Assembly: GCA_001970955.1 (NCBI GenBank)
Contig: MPUH01000361.1
Span: 1 to 61,595, forward strand
Direction: 5' to 3'
Length of the DNA stretch: 61,595 bases
From: Stentor coeruleus
Taxonomy: Eukaryota > Ciliophora > Heterotrichea > Heterotrichida > Stentoridae
Position 1 is the stretch's first letter, and each line of letters begins with the position of its first letter. A program made the translations under genes and the position numbers. Under the pieces are notes generated by a model. It was not told the DNA's origin, ran no database searches, and saw only the letters and a list, made by a program, of their open reading frames with translations. Positions 50,547 through 61,140 of this stretch are shown here, in pieces.

Positions 50547-50687
50547 CTAACCTCACTAATTGTCTAAATACTAAAAGCAAACATAATACCTTTCTCGTAT
50601 TTTTGAAAGAAATACATAACATCCTAATCAAATTTTCCTAAAGCAAACTCAGAAATATAAAAAGTAAAATAAACGTAAGAATTACTA

Positions 50688-52589
50688 TTAATTCATAGAG
50701 TCATTTTGATCTTCATTCTTCAAGTAATTAGACTTGAATTCTTTAAGAAGATTTTTCAAAACTCTAAGCTCCATGCTTTTAGCTGGAACTTCACAATTTG
50801 GGCAATTTTCATCAATATGCATACCTCTTCTACAAGTACCAATTCCACAAGGCCACAAAATCAGCTTTAATTTACTTGTCTTACACATTCCACAATGTAA
50901 TAATCGAAAAGATTTTGCAACATTTTTCTTATATACTTTAAGAAACATCTCAATTTCTCTAATCATTTTCCTTTTCATCTCTTCTTTTTCTTGATGCAAG
51001 TTTTGGTTCAATGATTTTTCAATTGTATTTATTAACAAGTTTTTTTCATCAAGCATTTTCTTGGTATAAATCAGGTCTTTAGTTAATTTTTCATTGTCTT
51101 GTTTATAAAAAGTTAGTGTTTCTTCTAAAGATGAGGTTTTTTTTAATAAGTTTTTAGCAAGTTCTTGATAATACTGTTCAGAAGGTCCGCTTAAAGATGA
51201 GTTTCTTATAAGTCTTGGGCTTTCTGGCATAGAACTAGGTAAAGTATTGTTAAGATTTGAATGTATTTGATATTTTAATTTATCTATAGTGTTTTTTAGC
51301 GACTTTTCAGTTTCTTGGGCATGTTCTTTATATGACATATAGTTTTCTTGAAGGTTTCTACAATTTATATTTGAGTATTCTAATTGGGATTTTAGTTTTT
51401 TTACAGATTCTTCTAGATTTGATATGGTAGATGCAGAACAAGAATATGTTTTTAATGTTGATTCTAGGTTTTGAAACTTCTTTTTCTCATTTGATAGGTT
51501 GTGCTCACATAAACGTAAGGAATTTGCAAGTTTGTGCATTTCGATTTGGTAGTTGATAGTTATTTCATTGACCTTTTGAAGTTTATCTTTAAGTTCGATA
51601 ATAGTTTGTTCATGATCTTTTTTCATCCCTTTTACTTTCTGTATATAATCCATTGCTTGAACTAGTTCTAAGTTTTTTTCATGCATAACTTCTAAAGCGT
51701 CATCGAGTTTTTTTTGGGACTCTTCAATTTCGCTTTTAGTTTTTTTCTCATAATCGTCAAGCATTTCTTTACAACTTTCGTATTTTATATTAAGGATATC
51801 ATTTTTTCCCATTATTTTCTCGCAGGTGATTTCTAGTTCTTCCGCTTTATTCTTCCATTTTTCTACTTCTTTTTTAAGGTCATTTGTATCTATGTAGTAA
51901 TTTTCCTCAAGTTGTTTGTATCTCTTATTGATTTCATCAGATCTTAATCTAATTCTTGACACTTCTTCAAAGCCTTCGCTTATTGCAGGACTAGAATCAT
52001 TAGTACTTTTAAAACTATTAGCAAAACTTCCACCAAAGCTAGATCCTGTACTAGCAAAAACAATTGGACTAAGACGACTTTGAGGACTTTCAGGCCCAAC
52101 TGCTTGATTTTTGAAAATTTTCAGGTTTTTTTCAGTAAAATCTCTAAGCCTCTCTTCAAAGTCTTCACAATTTATCATTTCTTTAAGTTTTTCCTTATCT
52201 TTCTGCCCTAGCTGAAGCCCTTCGAATTCATCTAAAAGTTTTATGAACTTTTTATATATAAATGAAGCTTTTTTGATTATAGCAGTATTTTGAGGGAGGG
52301 TTTTATCACTTTTTAATGTATTTTCCCAATCAGTTGAAGTAATAGATGATGATATTTTATCATTTGATGGGCTTAAAGAGCCAAATATGGTTCCTCTAGA
52401 CTTTGATGAGCTTTCGTAAGGGCTTTTAGTTGATTCTTTTGCTAATGTTGATTTAAGGGAATTAGAATACCCGTTTATTTCACGTAGAGATGGAAGGTTT
52501 AGACTATTTTGAGGGGATTTTGGGGATTCTAAAGCTTTTACAGTCTTTTGCTTCCGAGACGAGGCTGTCCTTAAGGATTTTTGGTCCAT
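50688..52589 (-). CDS. Coiled-coil family member 5 (633 aa) with C-terminal Cys-rich module
   Basis: ATG to TAA. It has L-P-S-L-R-E near residue 33, D-W-E-N-T-L-K-S-D-K, K-A-S-F-I-Y-K-K-F helix near 110, L-E-E-N-Y-Y-I-D-T-N-D-L-K-K near 227, Y-I-Q-K-V-K-G-M-K-K-D near 310, T-E-K-S-L-K-N-T-I-D-K-L, L-L-K-K-T-S-S-L-E-E near 470 and L-D-E-K-N-L-L-I-N. The C-terminal module holds C566-x2-C569, C581, C586 and C596-P-N-C599, with His575-region residues and H591, suiting a zinc ribbon or treble-clef-like site. It ends with E-F-K-S-N-Y-L-K-N-E. This is the best-preserved complete member. Function unknown; zinc binding is inferred from the Cys spacing. Confidence 0.75.
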   Translation of the reverse strand: MDQKSLRTASSRKQKTVKALESPKSPQNSLNLPSLREINGYSNSLKSTLAKESTKSPYESSSKSRGTIFGSLSPSNDKISSSITSTDWENTLKSDKTLPQNTAIIKKASFIYKKFIKLLDEFEGLQLGQKDKEKLKEMINCEDFEERLRDFTEKNLKIFKNQAVGPESPQSRLSPIVFASTGSSFGGSFANSFKSTNDSSPAISEGFEEVSRIRLRSDEINKRYKQLEENYYIDTNDLKKEVEKWKNKAEELEITCEKIMGKNDILNIKYESCKEMLDDYEKKTKSEIEESQKKLDDALEVMHEKNLELVQAMDYIQKVKGMKKDHEQTIIELKDKLQKVNEITINYQIEMHKLANSLRLCEHNLSNEKKKFQNLESTLKTYSCSASTISNLEESVKKLKSQLEYSNINCRNLQENYMSYKEHAQETEKSLKNTIDKLKYQIHSNLNNTLPSSMPESPRLIRNSSLSGPSEQYYQELAKNLLKKTSSLEETLTFYKQDNEKLTKDLIYTKKMLDEKNLLINTIEKSLNQNLHQEKEEMKRKMIREIEMFLKVYKKNVAKSFRLLHCGMCKTSKLKLILWPCGIGTCRRGMHIDENCPNCEVPAKSMELRVLKNLLKEFKSNYLKNEDQNDSMN

Positions 52590-54351
52590 AATTTTATTAC
52601 TATAAAGGAATCCATGTTATTTAAACACCATTGAAAAGACTTTGATTTGATATTTACTTTGCCTTTTGACAGCCAATAAATTATAAGACTTTTGATTACA
52701 TTTACGTAGTTCTTTTATATTTTTATATATGTAATTATGTATAATATTGGCTTTGAATACATTCTGGAAGTTTTTGAATATGATTTTCAAGGTTTTCTAG
52801 TATGAAATTTACGTTGAGTTTTTGAATCAGTCATGCATTGATGGGTTGTATTGGAATTGCTAATGTAATGATAGAGTTTGAGTAGAATTGAAATTTATGC
52901 CTTTGACTTAGTGGAAAATCACTACAGCAACCACTAGCAAAGTTTTATATTTGTAAATTATAAATAGGAATTATATATGATATCCATTGGAAATGGTAAT
53001 AAAAATCAACTTTAAGATGCTTATGTGTAATACTTAGAGTTTATATTTATTATAGATATAATTGAATAGTTCTACCTTTAACCTTTTAAATGTTAAGGTC
53101 TAATCCACTCTTATATAAATGGTTAACATTATGCTATTTTTAGTATGGATAAGTAGATAATTAGAAACTCAGGAATCAAAAGTTCTGGTGTAAGAAATAG
53201 GATTTGAAGATAATTTTGAATCAAATTTAATTTTTGATACTTGTCAAACTGATTATATTTCTTTAAATCATTTTATAGTCCCTGAAGAGTTTTTTTCATG
53301 GTTTTATCTCACTTGAAATATTTTCTGAGATTTTGCTAGCTAAGAATAAAAATTGAAAATCTGAGATAGGTTTAAGGGAAAGAGTATTTAGTGGAAATGT
53401 CAAAAGATTATCTTTTTAAGAGTTATGAGAAGACTTTATGCTTGATAATTAGTGTTTTTGTTGTATATAATAGTTTCTTGATGAATATTATCTAATGAAT
53501 GTGTTGAAAAATATTAGAAATTTTACTTCCTAAAAGACTTAAGAATAAGTATAAACTTTTTATGTGTAGGCTTGAAGATATAAGCTAATTTCAAAGATTA
53601 TGATAAATTTACTGTGTTTTTGACCTAAAAATGATTGTTGATGATTAGGTTATGCATTAAGATAGTTTTAGTGGGAAATCGGATTTTGGCATAGTTCTTT
53701 GAAAAAACAATTTTTGAAGTAAAGTTAAAGCTTAATGATAAAGAAATGATAGAGACAAGAGAAAACGATTAGACGAAGTTAAAAAATTATAATGAAGTAT
53801 TTTCCTAAAGATTATATAATTCGATGAAAAATAAATAATGATAAAAAATTAGAGTTATTTATTGTTATTCAATTGAATTCTTTATTAACTTTGAAAACAA
53901 AATTTATTATAAGAAGAACCCTTTTTGATATAAAATATGGTTAGTTTTATAAGTAAGATGCCTTATTTTTTTTATGTAAAATGATTAAGTTATAGCATTT
54001 TTATATTATAGTCAATAATTTGTGGGAAAAATAACTAGAATTTATATGCTAAACACTTTATTTTCAAACAAGAATTATTGTTAATAAATGCATAAAAAAT
54101 AAATTCTATGCTTAAATAGTATTAATGGAATATGAGTAAAATAAATAGTCATGTAATGAATAATATGGATGATAAAAATAATTACACTATAAATAAAGCA
54201 AAGTTCTAAATATATACAAATTTAAGTATACTTTTAAATTTTTAAATGACAAGTTAAACAATATTTATTAGGGCAAACTAAAAATAAGATAAATAAAATT
54301 ATATCAAAATCAAAAAACTAAAAAGCTTAGAATTATATATTCTAATCTTGA
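52590..54351. other. 1.8-kb spacer, longest in the coiled-coil array
   Basis: No intact gene. It is AT-rich, with scattered short frames (for example near 53220-53320) too short and interrupted to support. It could contain decayed family copies, but I see no clear family motif. Confidence 0.4.
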
Positions 54352-55866
54352 TTAATTTTTACTATTAATTTGCTTGTCCATAATAGAAATCATTTCGCAT
54401 TTTTCTTCAAGAGCTTTTTTAGTATAAATCAAATCTTTATTAGACTTTTCAATATCATTCTGATATAATCTAATTTGTTCTTCAAGTGTAGATATTTTTT
54501 TCAACAACCTTGACATCATGTCTTTAGTTGTATTTTCAATATTACTTTCTGAAGAAAAAGTATTCATCCTCCTAAATTTTGGTTCATTTATAGGATTTAT
54601 TATATTATTTTGTGCTGAATTTTTAAGTTTTTCAATAGAAGCAAGTAAGTTTTGCTCATTTTCATAAGACTTTTCTTTTAAATTAAAATACGCTATTTGT
54701 AATTCTTTATAATTTGCAGAAACAAAGTTATAGTTTTTGTTCAAATCAGATAAAGTTTGTTCTAAACTTGCGAAATTAATGTTTTTATTGTTTAAATTCT
54801 GAATATACGATTCAATTGTTGCAAATTGATTTTTTTTGTTTTCAAGTTCTGTTTGGGTTCTTTTAAGAGTAGTTTTAACTGTGTTTAGTTCTTCATTCTG
54901 AAGGCTATGCTCAGCTTCAAGTAATTTATTTTTTTCACTAAGGTCTTTTAGAGTATTTGATTTAATTTTAGTACCTTTCCTTTTATTCTGTAAATATTCA
55001 TTAATTTGAATGATTTCTTGGTTTTTATCATTGATTTCTTCATTAGCCTGTTTAAGTTTGTTTTTAAGCTCTTCGATTTCAATTTTATAAGACTTTTCTT
55101 TATCAACAAAACTATCAAGGACTGCTTCGTATTTTCTTGATAGTGAATTGTATTTATCAGTCCATTCATCTAATTTAATTATCGTCATACTGCTTTTTTG
55201 CTTTTCTTTTTCTATGTTTTTCTCCAAAAAGTTAATATCTTTTGTATATTTTTCTTCAAGGCTAGCAATTTTCTTTTTCAATTCTTCAATTTCTTTCTTT
55301 AAGCATAACTCCCCATTATAATTCTTAAAAGTCTCTGGGCTTTCAGATTTTCGATATTTATCATCATAAAAATCATCCTTAATATCTTCTGCGCAAAAAG
55401 CCCTAATATTATGATTTTCTTTAAAAACTTTTCCCTTAGATTCTTCACCTAAATCATATCTATTAGCGACATTCTTTTCATCTTTAGTCAAGTGGATTTC
55501 AGGCATTTCCCCATTAGTTTCACAACAATTCTCAATAATATTTTTACTTTTCTGACTTATCACTTGATGAACAGAACTTTCTACATCAAATTTTTTGTTT
55601 TGGTTTTTTTCTGCAGAACTTGAAAGATTATGATTAAACGAGTTACTCTTTTGATGATAAGGAGAATAAAACTGAGATTTTGTTGTTGGCGAATTTTTGA
55701 TTAAGGCTTGAGAAGTATTTTTTAACAATTTTTTTGACTGTATATTTGTTTTTAGTGTTTCTTTTAATGAAGGTAGATACGGTATTTTCATTTTTGTATG
55801 TTTATCCTCAGAATTATTACTTCGGAATCTTCCCCGTATGGTCAGTGCTTGTCCTTTAGTTTCCAT
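54352..55866 (-). CDS. Coiled-coil family member 6 (504 aa), truncated before Cys module
   Basis: ATG to TAA. Closest paralogue of the gene at 59256: both start M-E-T-K-G-Q-A-L and share Y-L-P-x-L-(K/R)-E near residue 30. It has L-E-E-K-Y-T-K-D-I-N-F-L-E-K-N-I-E-K near 200, Y-L-Q-N-K-R-K-G-T-K near 290, L-Q-I-A-Y-F-N-L-K-E-K-S, L-L-K-K-I-S-T-L-E-E near 466 and L-E-E-K-C-E-M-I-S-I-M-D. The stop comes about 8 residues after the last block, so the Cys module and EFKSNYL tail of members 4 and 5 are missing; no continuation of the tail is evident downstream of the stop. Confidence 0.72.
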   Translation of the reverse strand: METKGQALTIRGRFRSNNSEDKHTKMKIPYLPSLKETLKTNIQSKKLLKNTSQALIKNSPTTKSQFYSPYHQKSNSFNHNLSSSAEKNQNKKFDVESSVHQVISQKSKNIIENCCETNGEMPEIHLTKDEKNVANRYDLGEESKGKVFKENHNIRAFCAEDIKDDFYDDKYRKSESPETFKNYNGELCLKKEIEELKKKIASLEEKYTKDINFLEKNIEKEKQKSSMTIIKLDEWTDKYNSLSRKYEAVLDSFVDKEKSYKIEIEELKNKLKQANEEINDKNQEIIQINEYLQNKRKGTKIKSNTLKDLSEKNKLLEAEHSLQNEELNTVKTTLKRTQTELENKKNQFATIESYIQNLNNKNINFASLEQTLSDLNKNYNFVSANYKELQIAYFNLKEKSYENEQNLLASIEKLKNSAQNNIINPINEPKFRRMNTFSSESNIENTTKDMMSRLLKKISTLEEQIRLYQNDIEKSNKDLIYTKKALEEKCEMISIMDKQINSKN

Positions 55867-56672
55867 TATTTGACAATTATATTGTTTTTTAATACTGATT
55901 TACTTGTATAAATAAAACTTTTTTTAGAATAATTTTGGAATGTATTGTATTTTGGCTTTTTTTATTAGATTTGGCGAAGTGGATTTTGGGAAATGGTGTG
56001 ATTTGGGAAATAAAAAATATTTATGTATAGTAGATGTATGATATATAGATAATAAAAAGATTTATAGGACTTGATAATGATAAATGAGCATTTTAGGCTT
56101 AGAGAAAAGCTTTGGATAGTTTTATTTTTGTTTGATATATAAATAGAAATGCTAATATTTGAAATTTATTAGTGTAAAACTTTGAGAAAATAATGAATAA
56201 AACTATGGATATTAAACAATAATTTGATATAGTTATAAAAATATATACTTCAAACAAGAATTTTAGAAATAGGAGATTTAAAAAAAAAAAATTATATTAT
56301 TATAATACTTAATATCATTCAAGGTATTTTCAATCAGAAAATTACCTTATCAAGTATTTTATCTACAACTCTTAAAAGTTATGGATCTTCTACAGTGTGT
56401 CCAATTATATTGTAATATTTTTTCTCCACTAATAGTTGTCTAAATTTCTGTTAAATAATCTTCATAAAAACTCTCTAATCAACTAGAAAATAAAATAATA
56501 GTATGAAAGCATAATTATAGAATCTTAATTACCGATCAAGTTCTTATTTTACTCAATTCTGAATATCCTAGTAAAATACAAAATCAAACCATAATTTTTC
56601 TAAACATCAAAACATAAGAGTTTACCTTATAATCCAGACTCCTAATTAAAAAAATGCCTATCCTATTCAATT
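55867..56672. other. 0.8-kb spacer
   Basis: AT-rich; the first ~150 bp have the G-rich plus-strand composition seen upstream of other minus genes. No gene seen. Confidence 0.5.
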
Positions 56673-58640
56673 TTAACCTAGAAACTTTTCTTCAATCTTA
56701 TCAATCAGCTCTTTAATTATCTTTATCTTCAACTTTTTACCTTGAAAATTGCAATAAGGGCACACATCATTAAAATCACTACTCCTACATAATAATCCAT
56801 TAAAAGATGCAATCACTTGTCTAAATGTATAATTCTTACATTTTTCACAGCTATAAAAATCAAAAATTTTCCCTTTAGATTTTTTAAACTCTTTAATAAA
56901 CTTCAAAATTTCTCTAATCGTTTTTCTCCTATTAAATATTTGTAGTTCTTTCATCTTACATTTTAGTCTATATTCAACTTCTATAATCTCTTCATTTTTT
57001 TCTTCTATAACTTTTTTACAGTATTCAAAAGTTTGCTTATATTTTTCAATGTCATTTCCACGAGTTATAATTTCATAACCCATGTTATTAGTTTGGCTTT
57101 TAAGCTTTTGATTTTCTTCAATTATGTTTTCTATTGAACTTTCAGTATAATTGCTGTTGATATGAGAAAGAGTGTTTTTTGCATATATTGATTTTTTTTC
57201 AGCTAAAGCTGTTAGTTTTTTTAAAGACACTTCGAAAAAAGCTTCTTTGTCATGAGTTTTTACTTTGTAGGCATCAAACTCGCTTTGGATTTTAGCGTTT
57301 AATATTTGAAGATTTGCATTCTTTTGCTCTAAGTGTGTATTATGATCTTTAAGTTCATTTATCCTCAGCTTCAAAGATTGCATCTCATTAATATTAGATT
57401 CTAAAGATTCTATTTTTTTATCTTTATTCTCCAGTTCTTTATTAAATTTACTTATTCTTTTTTCGAATGACTGAATTTTATTGGCGAAATCTAAATTTTC
57501 AGACTGCAAGTGATTGTTTTTTTTAATTAAATTTTCTTTTTCCTTATTTTCCACATCAAATCTATGAAAATTTTTGTTTGAATCTAATTTTAATATTCTT
57601 ATAGTATCATAAGCATCTTTTAATTTTTGTTCAGTAATATTTTCATCAACATTTTCGTCATAATTTATTCCTCTGAAATCAGCCAATATTTTATTGGTTT
57701 TATTTGGGCTAATTGGTCTTGCATTTTTTGGCTTGTACTTTTTTGGAGGTGATTCTTGTTTGTTTATATCATATTTAGCTCCTTCTTCTTTTACTTTAAT
57801 TTTCATCAAACTATTAGAATGATCTGGTTCATTCTGTTTTTGATTTACTTTAGCAGGCTTTTCTGCTATAATATCAAATTGCAAATCATCACAGATTTCT
57901 CTTACATTTTTGTTATTAGTTTCGATTTTCTTATCATTTTCCCTATCATTTATAGCATCAAAATTATTTCCCTCTTTAACAATATTTTTATCAAAGCCAG
58001 AATCAAAATCATTTTGCTCTTTATTTTCTTCTACACAATCATATCTTAAATTTTGTTGATTATATTGTGTAGTATTCATATCCTTATTTTCAGAATTCTC
58101 TTTTATCTCATCATCAAATGCTTTATATAATATCTCCATGATTTTTTTCTTTGCTCTACTAGATTCATTTAAACCCTTCATTTGAAGATTTTCACTTTGT
58201 GTAAATCCTAGAAAGCTCACTTCACTAAAAGCTTGTAATAGTCTATGAAATAATTCTTCTGTTTTTTGGGTTTTTTGAATCTTAGAAGTTTTTTCTTTTG
58301 GGTTGTCTATGCATTCTTCTGGGTTAACATTTATTTCTTCTATATTTATAATTATATTATGGGCTTTTCCAGCTTCACTCCTAATAGGCCTATCAGTTGA
58401 TGAGCCTAAATACAGATTTTTCTTAGGAAATTTTCCAAATTTTTTTCTTTTTATTGGGCTTTCGGTTGAAAATTGGCTTGAATAAGAAGTTTTATGGTTT
58501 AAGTTCTTTGTTGTTGAGGGAAATTGTGCTGCAGATAAATTTTTTTCTTTTATATTTGGTAATTTTTGATTGCTTGTAGTGCTAGTTTTTCCTAAAAAAA
58601 ATACGAAATCTTTTGGCTTTTCCTTCTTAGTTTTATTCAT
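56673..58640 (-). CDS. Coiled-coil family member 7 (655 aa) with C-terminal Cys-rich module
   Basis: ATG to TAG. A divergent member: L-P-N-I-K-E near residue 28, an acidic I-N-I-E-E-I-N-V region, a helical block R-L-L-Q-A-F-S-E-V near 130 in place of the A-S-F-I-Y-K-K helix, a long Asn/Lys/Asp-rich linker, and coiled coil from about 340. The D-T-N block is not clear, but the end follows the family: Y-E-I-I-T-R-G-N-D-I-E-K, V-I-E-E-K-N-E-E-I, then R-E-I-L-K-F-I-K-E-F-K-K. The module has C598-x2-C601, C618 and C627-P-Y-C630 and a K-I-I-K-E-L-I-D-K-I-E-E-K-F tail. Comparison with member 5 defines the common pattern CxxC-x(11-16)-C-x(8-14)-CPxC. Confidence 0.72.
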   Translation of the reverse strand: MNKTKKEKPKDFVFFLGKTSTTSNQKLPNIKEKNLSAAQFPSTTKNLNHKTSYSSQFSTESPIKRKKFGKFPKKNLYLGSSTDRPIRSEAGKAHNIIINIEEINVNPEECIDNPKEKTSKIQKTQKTEELFHRLLQAFSEVSFLGFTQSENLQMKGLNESSRAKKKIMEILYKAFDDEIKENSENKDMNTTQYNQQNLRYDCVEENKEQNDFDSGFDKNIVKEGNNFDAINDRENDKKIETNNKNVREICDDLQFDIIAEKPAKVNQKQNEPDHSNSLMKIKVKEEGAKYDINKQESPPKKYKPKNARPISPNKTNKILADFRGINYDENVDENITEQKLKDAYDTIRILKLDSNKNFHRFDVENKEKENLIKKNNHLQSENLDFANKIQSFEKRISKFNKELENKDKKIESLESNINEMQSLKLRINELKDHNTHLEQKNANLQILNAKIQSEFDAYKVKTHDKEAFFEVSLKKLTALAEKKSIYAKNTLSHINSNYTESSIENIIEENQKLKSQTNNMGYEIITRGNDIEKYKQTFEYCKKVIEEKNEEIIEVEYRLKCKMKELQIFNRRKTIREILKFIKEFKKSKGKIFDFYSCEKCKNYTFRQVIASFNGLLCRSSDFNDVCPYCNFQGKKLKIKIIKELIDKIEEKFLG

Positions 58641-59255
58641 TTATAACTTCATTTATGTTTAGGTATTTATGGTAATTGTAGAGATTCATTATTTCATTAT
58701 GCATGATAAAATAGTTAATTTAAAATTTTAGTTTTTGATTAATATAAGTGGCAAATTTAGCATGTGATCATTTAAACTCTTTTACAATACAAAATACAAT
58801 ACAATTATAAATCAAAAAAAATATTGAAAATAACTTTAAGTATCTTATTTAAGATGTTATTTTCATACAAAATTAGAATTATTAAAAATTAACTTAAAAC
58901 CTAGACTCAAAAACATTAATAATTACTTTAATAAAAGACTATATTTTGTGAACTATTTATATATTATGGTTATTTTTTATTTTACAATAGAAATCTTAAT
59001 ATTTTTTTATTCATGGCATAATAAAGAGATGATCTCATTTTTTATAAAATGATTGTATAAAGAGTGCGAAATAATGATCAAAAGACTATATCTTGTAAAC
59101 TTTTGATATAAAATATTGTTATGATAGCTGAATATTAATTATTTGTATAAGACTAAAATTATCTTTTCATAAATTGTAATATGATAGTTTATACAAATTT
59201 AAATCTTAATTAGTGAACAAAAAAATTATATAAAATTAACGACTTAGCATATAAT
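58641..59255. other. 0.6-kb spacer
   Basis: AT-rich, no gene. The last ~100 bp (59160-59255) are the 3' flank of the gene at 59256 and reappear at 61141-61207 next to the pseudogene copy. Confidence 0.55.
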
Positions 59256-60752
59256 CTATAAGCTATCTCTATTTTCAATCTTCCTATTCATAATGCTAAT
59301 CATTTCACTTTTTTCTTCAATAACTTTTTTATGATAAACCAAATCTTTATTAAACTTTTCAATTTCATTCTTATAAAACACAATTTCTTCTTCAAGTGTA
59401 GAAATTTTCTTCAAAAGCCTCGACACCATATCTTTAGATGCCATTTCAACATTGCTAATTGAAGAAAATGTTTTCATTTTCTTTATTTTCGGCTCATTTA
59501 CAAAATTCCCTATATTATTCTGTGCTGATTTTTTAAGTTTTTCAATAGAAGCAAGTAAATTTTGCTCTGTTTCATAAGACTTTTCTTTTAAATTAAAATA
59601 TGCTTTTTGTAGTTCTTTATAATTCTTAGAAATAAAGTTATAATTTTCTTTCATCTCAGATAAAGCTTGTTCTAAACTTATATTATCTGTGCTTTTATTA
59701 TTTAAACTCTGAATATACGACTCAACTGTTATAAATTTATTTTTTTGACTTTCAAGTTCTGTTTGAGTTCTTTTAAGAGTAGTTTTAACTGTAATTAATT
59801 CTTCATTTCGAAGGTTGTGCTCAGCTTCAAGTACTTGATTTTTTTCATGAAGGTCTTTTAGAGTATTTTCTTTTATTTTGCTATTTTTTCTTTTTTTCTG
59901 CAAATATTCATTAATTTGAGCGATTTCAAGATTTTTGTAGTTCATTTCTTCAGTTAAGATATTAAGCCTGTTTTTGAGATCTTCAATTTCAGATTTGTAT
60001 GATTTTTCTCTGTTATTTGAGTTTTCAAGGATACCTTCATATTTTCTTGATAGAGTTTCATATTTTATTGTAGATTTATCTAGTTCAAATGTCAACTGGT
60101 TGTTTTTTTGCTTTTCCTTTTCGATGTTTTTCTTTAATAAATTAGTATCTATTGTATATTCTTCCTCAAGATCAGCAACCTTTTTTTTCAATTCCCCATT
60201 TTCTTTCTTTAAATCAGAATCCATATAATAACTCTTTAAAGTTTGTGGGCTTTCCTCTTCTTGACTTTTTTCATCATAGAGTTCAATTTGATTATCGATA
60301 TTTTCAATAAGTCTAAAATCTTGATTTATCCTTAAAATTTTATCTTGTAATCCTTCACAAGAAGCCCGTTTTCTAAATATATTTGTTTCTTCTTTAATAA
60401 TATGAATTTCAGGCATTTCTTCAAAAACTTTACCATCCTGCCCATTTTCTTTATGACTCAAACCTTCAACATCAAATTTTTGGTTTGTTGCCAGTTCTGT
60501 AAAAGTTGGAGAATTATTGTTTAATAAATTACTCTGTTGATGATGAGGTGCAAAACACTGAGATTTTGCTTTGGGGAATTTTTTATTTAAAGCTTTAGGA
60601 CTACCTTTTATAAGTTTTTTTGACTGTGTATGTGTTTTAGGGGATTCTCTTAGTAGAGGTAAGTATGAGATTTTAAATCTTGGTGATTTATCTTCAATTT
60701 GATTACTCATGATTCTTCCACGTAAATTTAAAGCTTGTCCTTTGGTTTCCAT
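59256..60752 (-). CDS. Coiled-coil family member 8 (498 aa), truncated before Cys module
   Basis: ATG to TAG. Near-duplicate of the gene at 54352 in layout: M-E-T-K-G-Q-A-L, Y-L-P-L-L-R-E near residue 32, L-E-E-E-Y-T-I-D-T-N-L-L-K-K-N-I-E-K near 195, Y-L-Q-K-K-R-K-N-S-K near 283, L-Q-K-A-Y-F-N-L-K-E-K-S, L-L-K-K-I-S-T-L-E-E near 454 and V-I-E-E-K-S-E-M-I-S-I-M. It ends soon afterwards and lacks the Cys module, as does the 54352 copy, so the loss predates their duplication. A broken copy of this gene lies just to its right. Confidence 0.74.
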   Translation of the reverse strand: METKGQALNLRGRIMSNQIEDKSPRFKISYLPLLRESPKTHTQSKKLIKGSPKALNKKFPKAKSQCFAPHHQQSNLLNNNSPTFTELATNQKFDVEGLSHKENGQDGKVFEEMPEIHIIKEETNIFRKRASCEGLQDKILRINQDFRLIENIDNQIELYDEKSQEEESPQTLKSYYMDSDLKKENGELKKKVADLEEEYTIDTNLLKKNIEKEKQKNNQLTFELDKSTIKYETLSRKYEGILENSNNREKSYKSEIEDLKNRLNILTEEMNYKNLEIAQINEYLQKKRKNSKIKENTLKDLHEKNQVLEAEHNLRNEELITVKTTLKRTQTELESQKNKFITVESYIQSLNNKSTDNISLEQALSEMKENYNFISKNYKELQKAYFNLKEKSYETEQNLLASIEKLKKSAQNNIGNFVNEPKIKKMKTFSSISNVEMASKDMVSRLLKKISTLEEEIVFYKNEIEKFNKDLVYHKKVIEEKSEMISIMNRKIENRDSL

Positions 60753-61140
60753 GCTTTTAATGATTATAGGTGATGATAAATGATAATGCTTATTTGTTAG
60801 AACCTATATTATGATAATGATTATGAAGTGAATATTAGTGGATGATTTTTAGGGCTTTTAATACTGATTTTCTGAGATGATTTTGATTGTCACAGTTATT
60901 TTGGGAAATATAGAAGAGATAAAATATAAGGATGAATTTAGACTAAAAAGGATATTTTATATGAGATGTGGAGTTTTTTAAGATTTGGGTTTTGCTTGGT
61001 AGTATAAGAGAATTAGGATTTTAGGAAAAAAAACATTGTAGCGAAAGGGACTCGATGTAATTGTAAATTTAAAGATTATAATTAGGAAAAACTAAGGTCT
61101 GCATTTATGCAAATCTTGAAATGAAGGAAATTTTATTAGA
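60753..61140. other. Spacer with one copy of a diverged repeat
   Basis: Upstream flank of member 8. About 61025-61108 resembles 61257-61336 inside the neighbouring pseudogene (shared AAACATT, AAAGGGA-TCGAT, TTTA-A-GATTATAA and AGGTC blocks). No gene. Confidence 0.45.
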
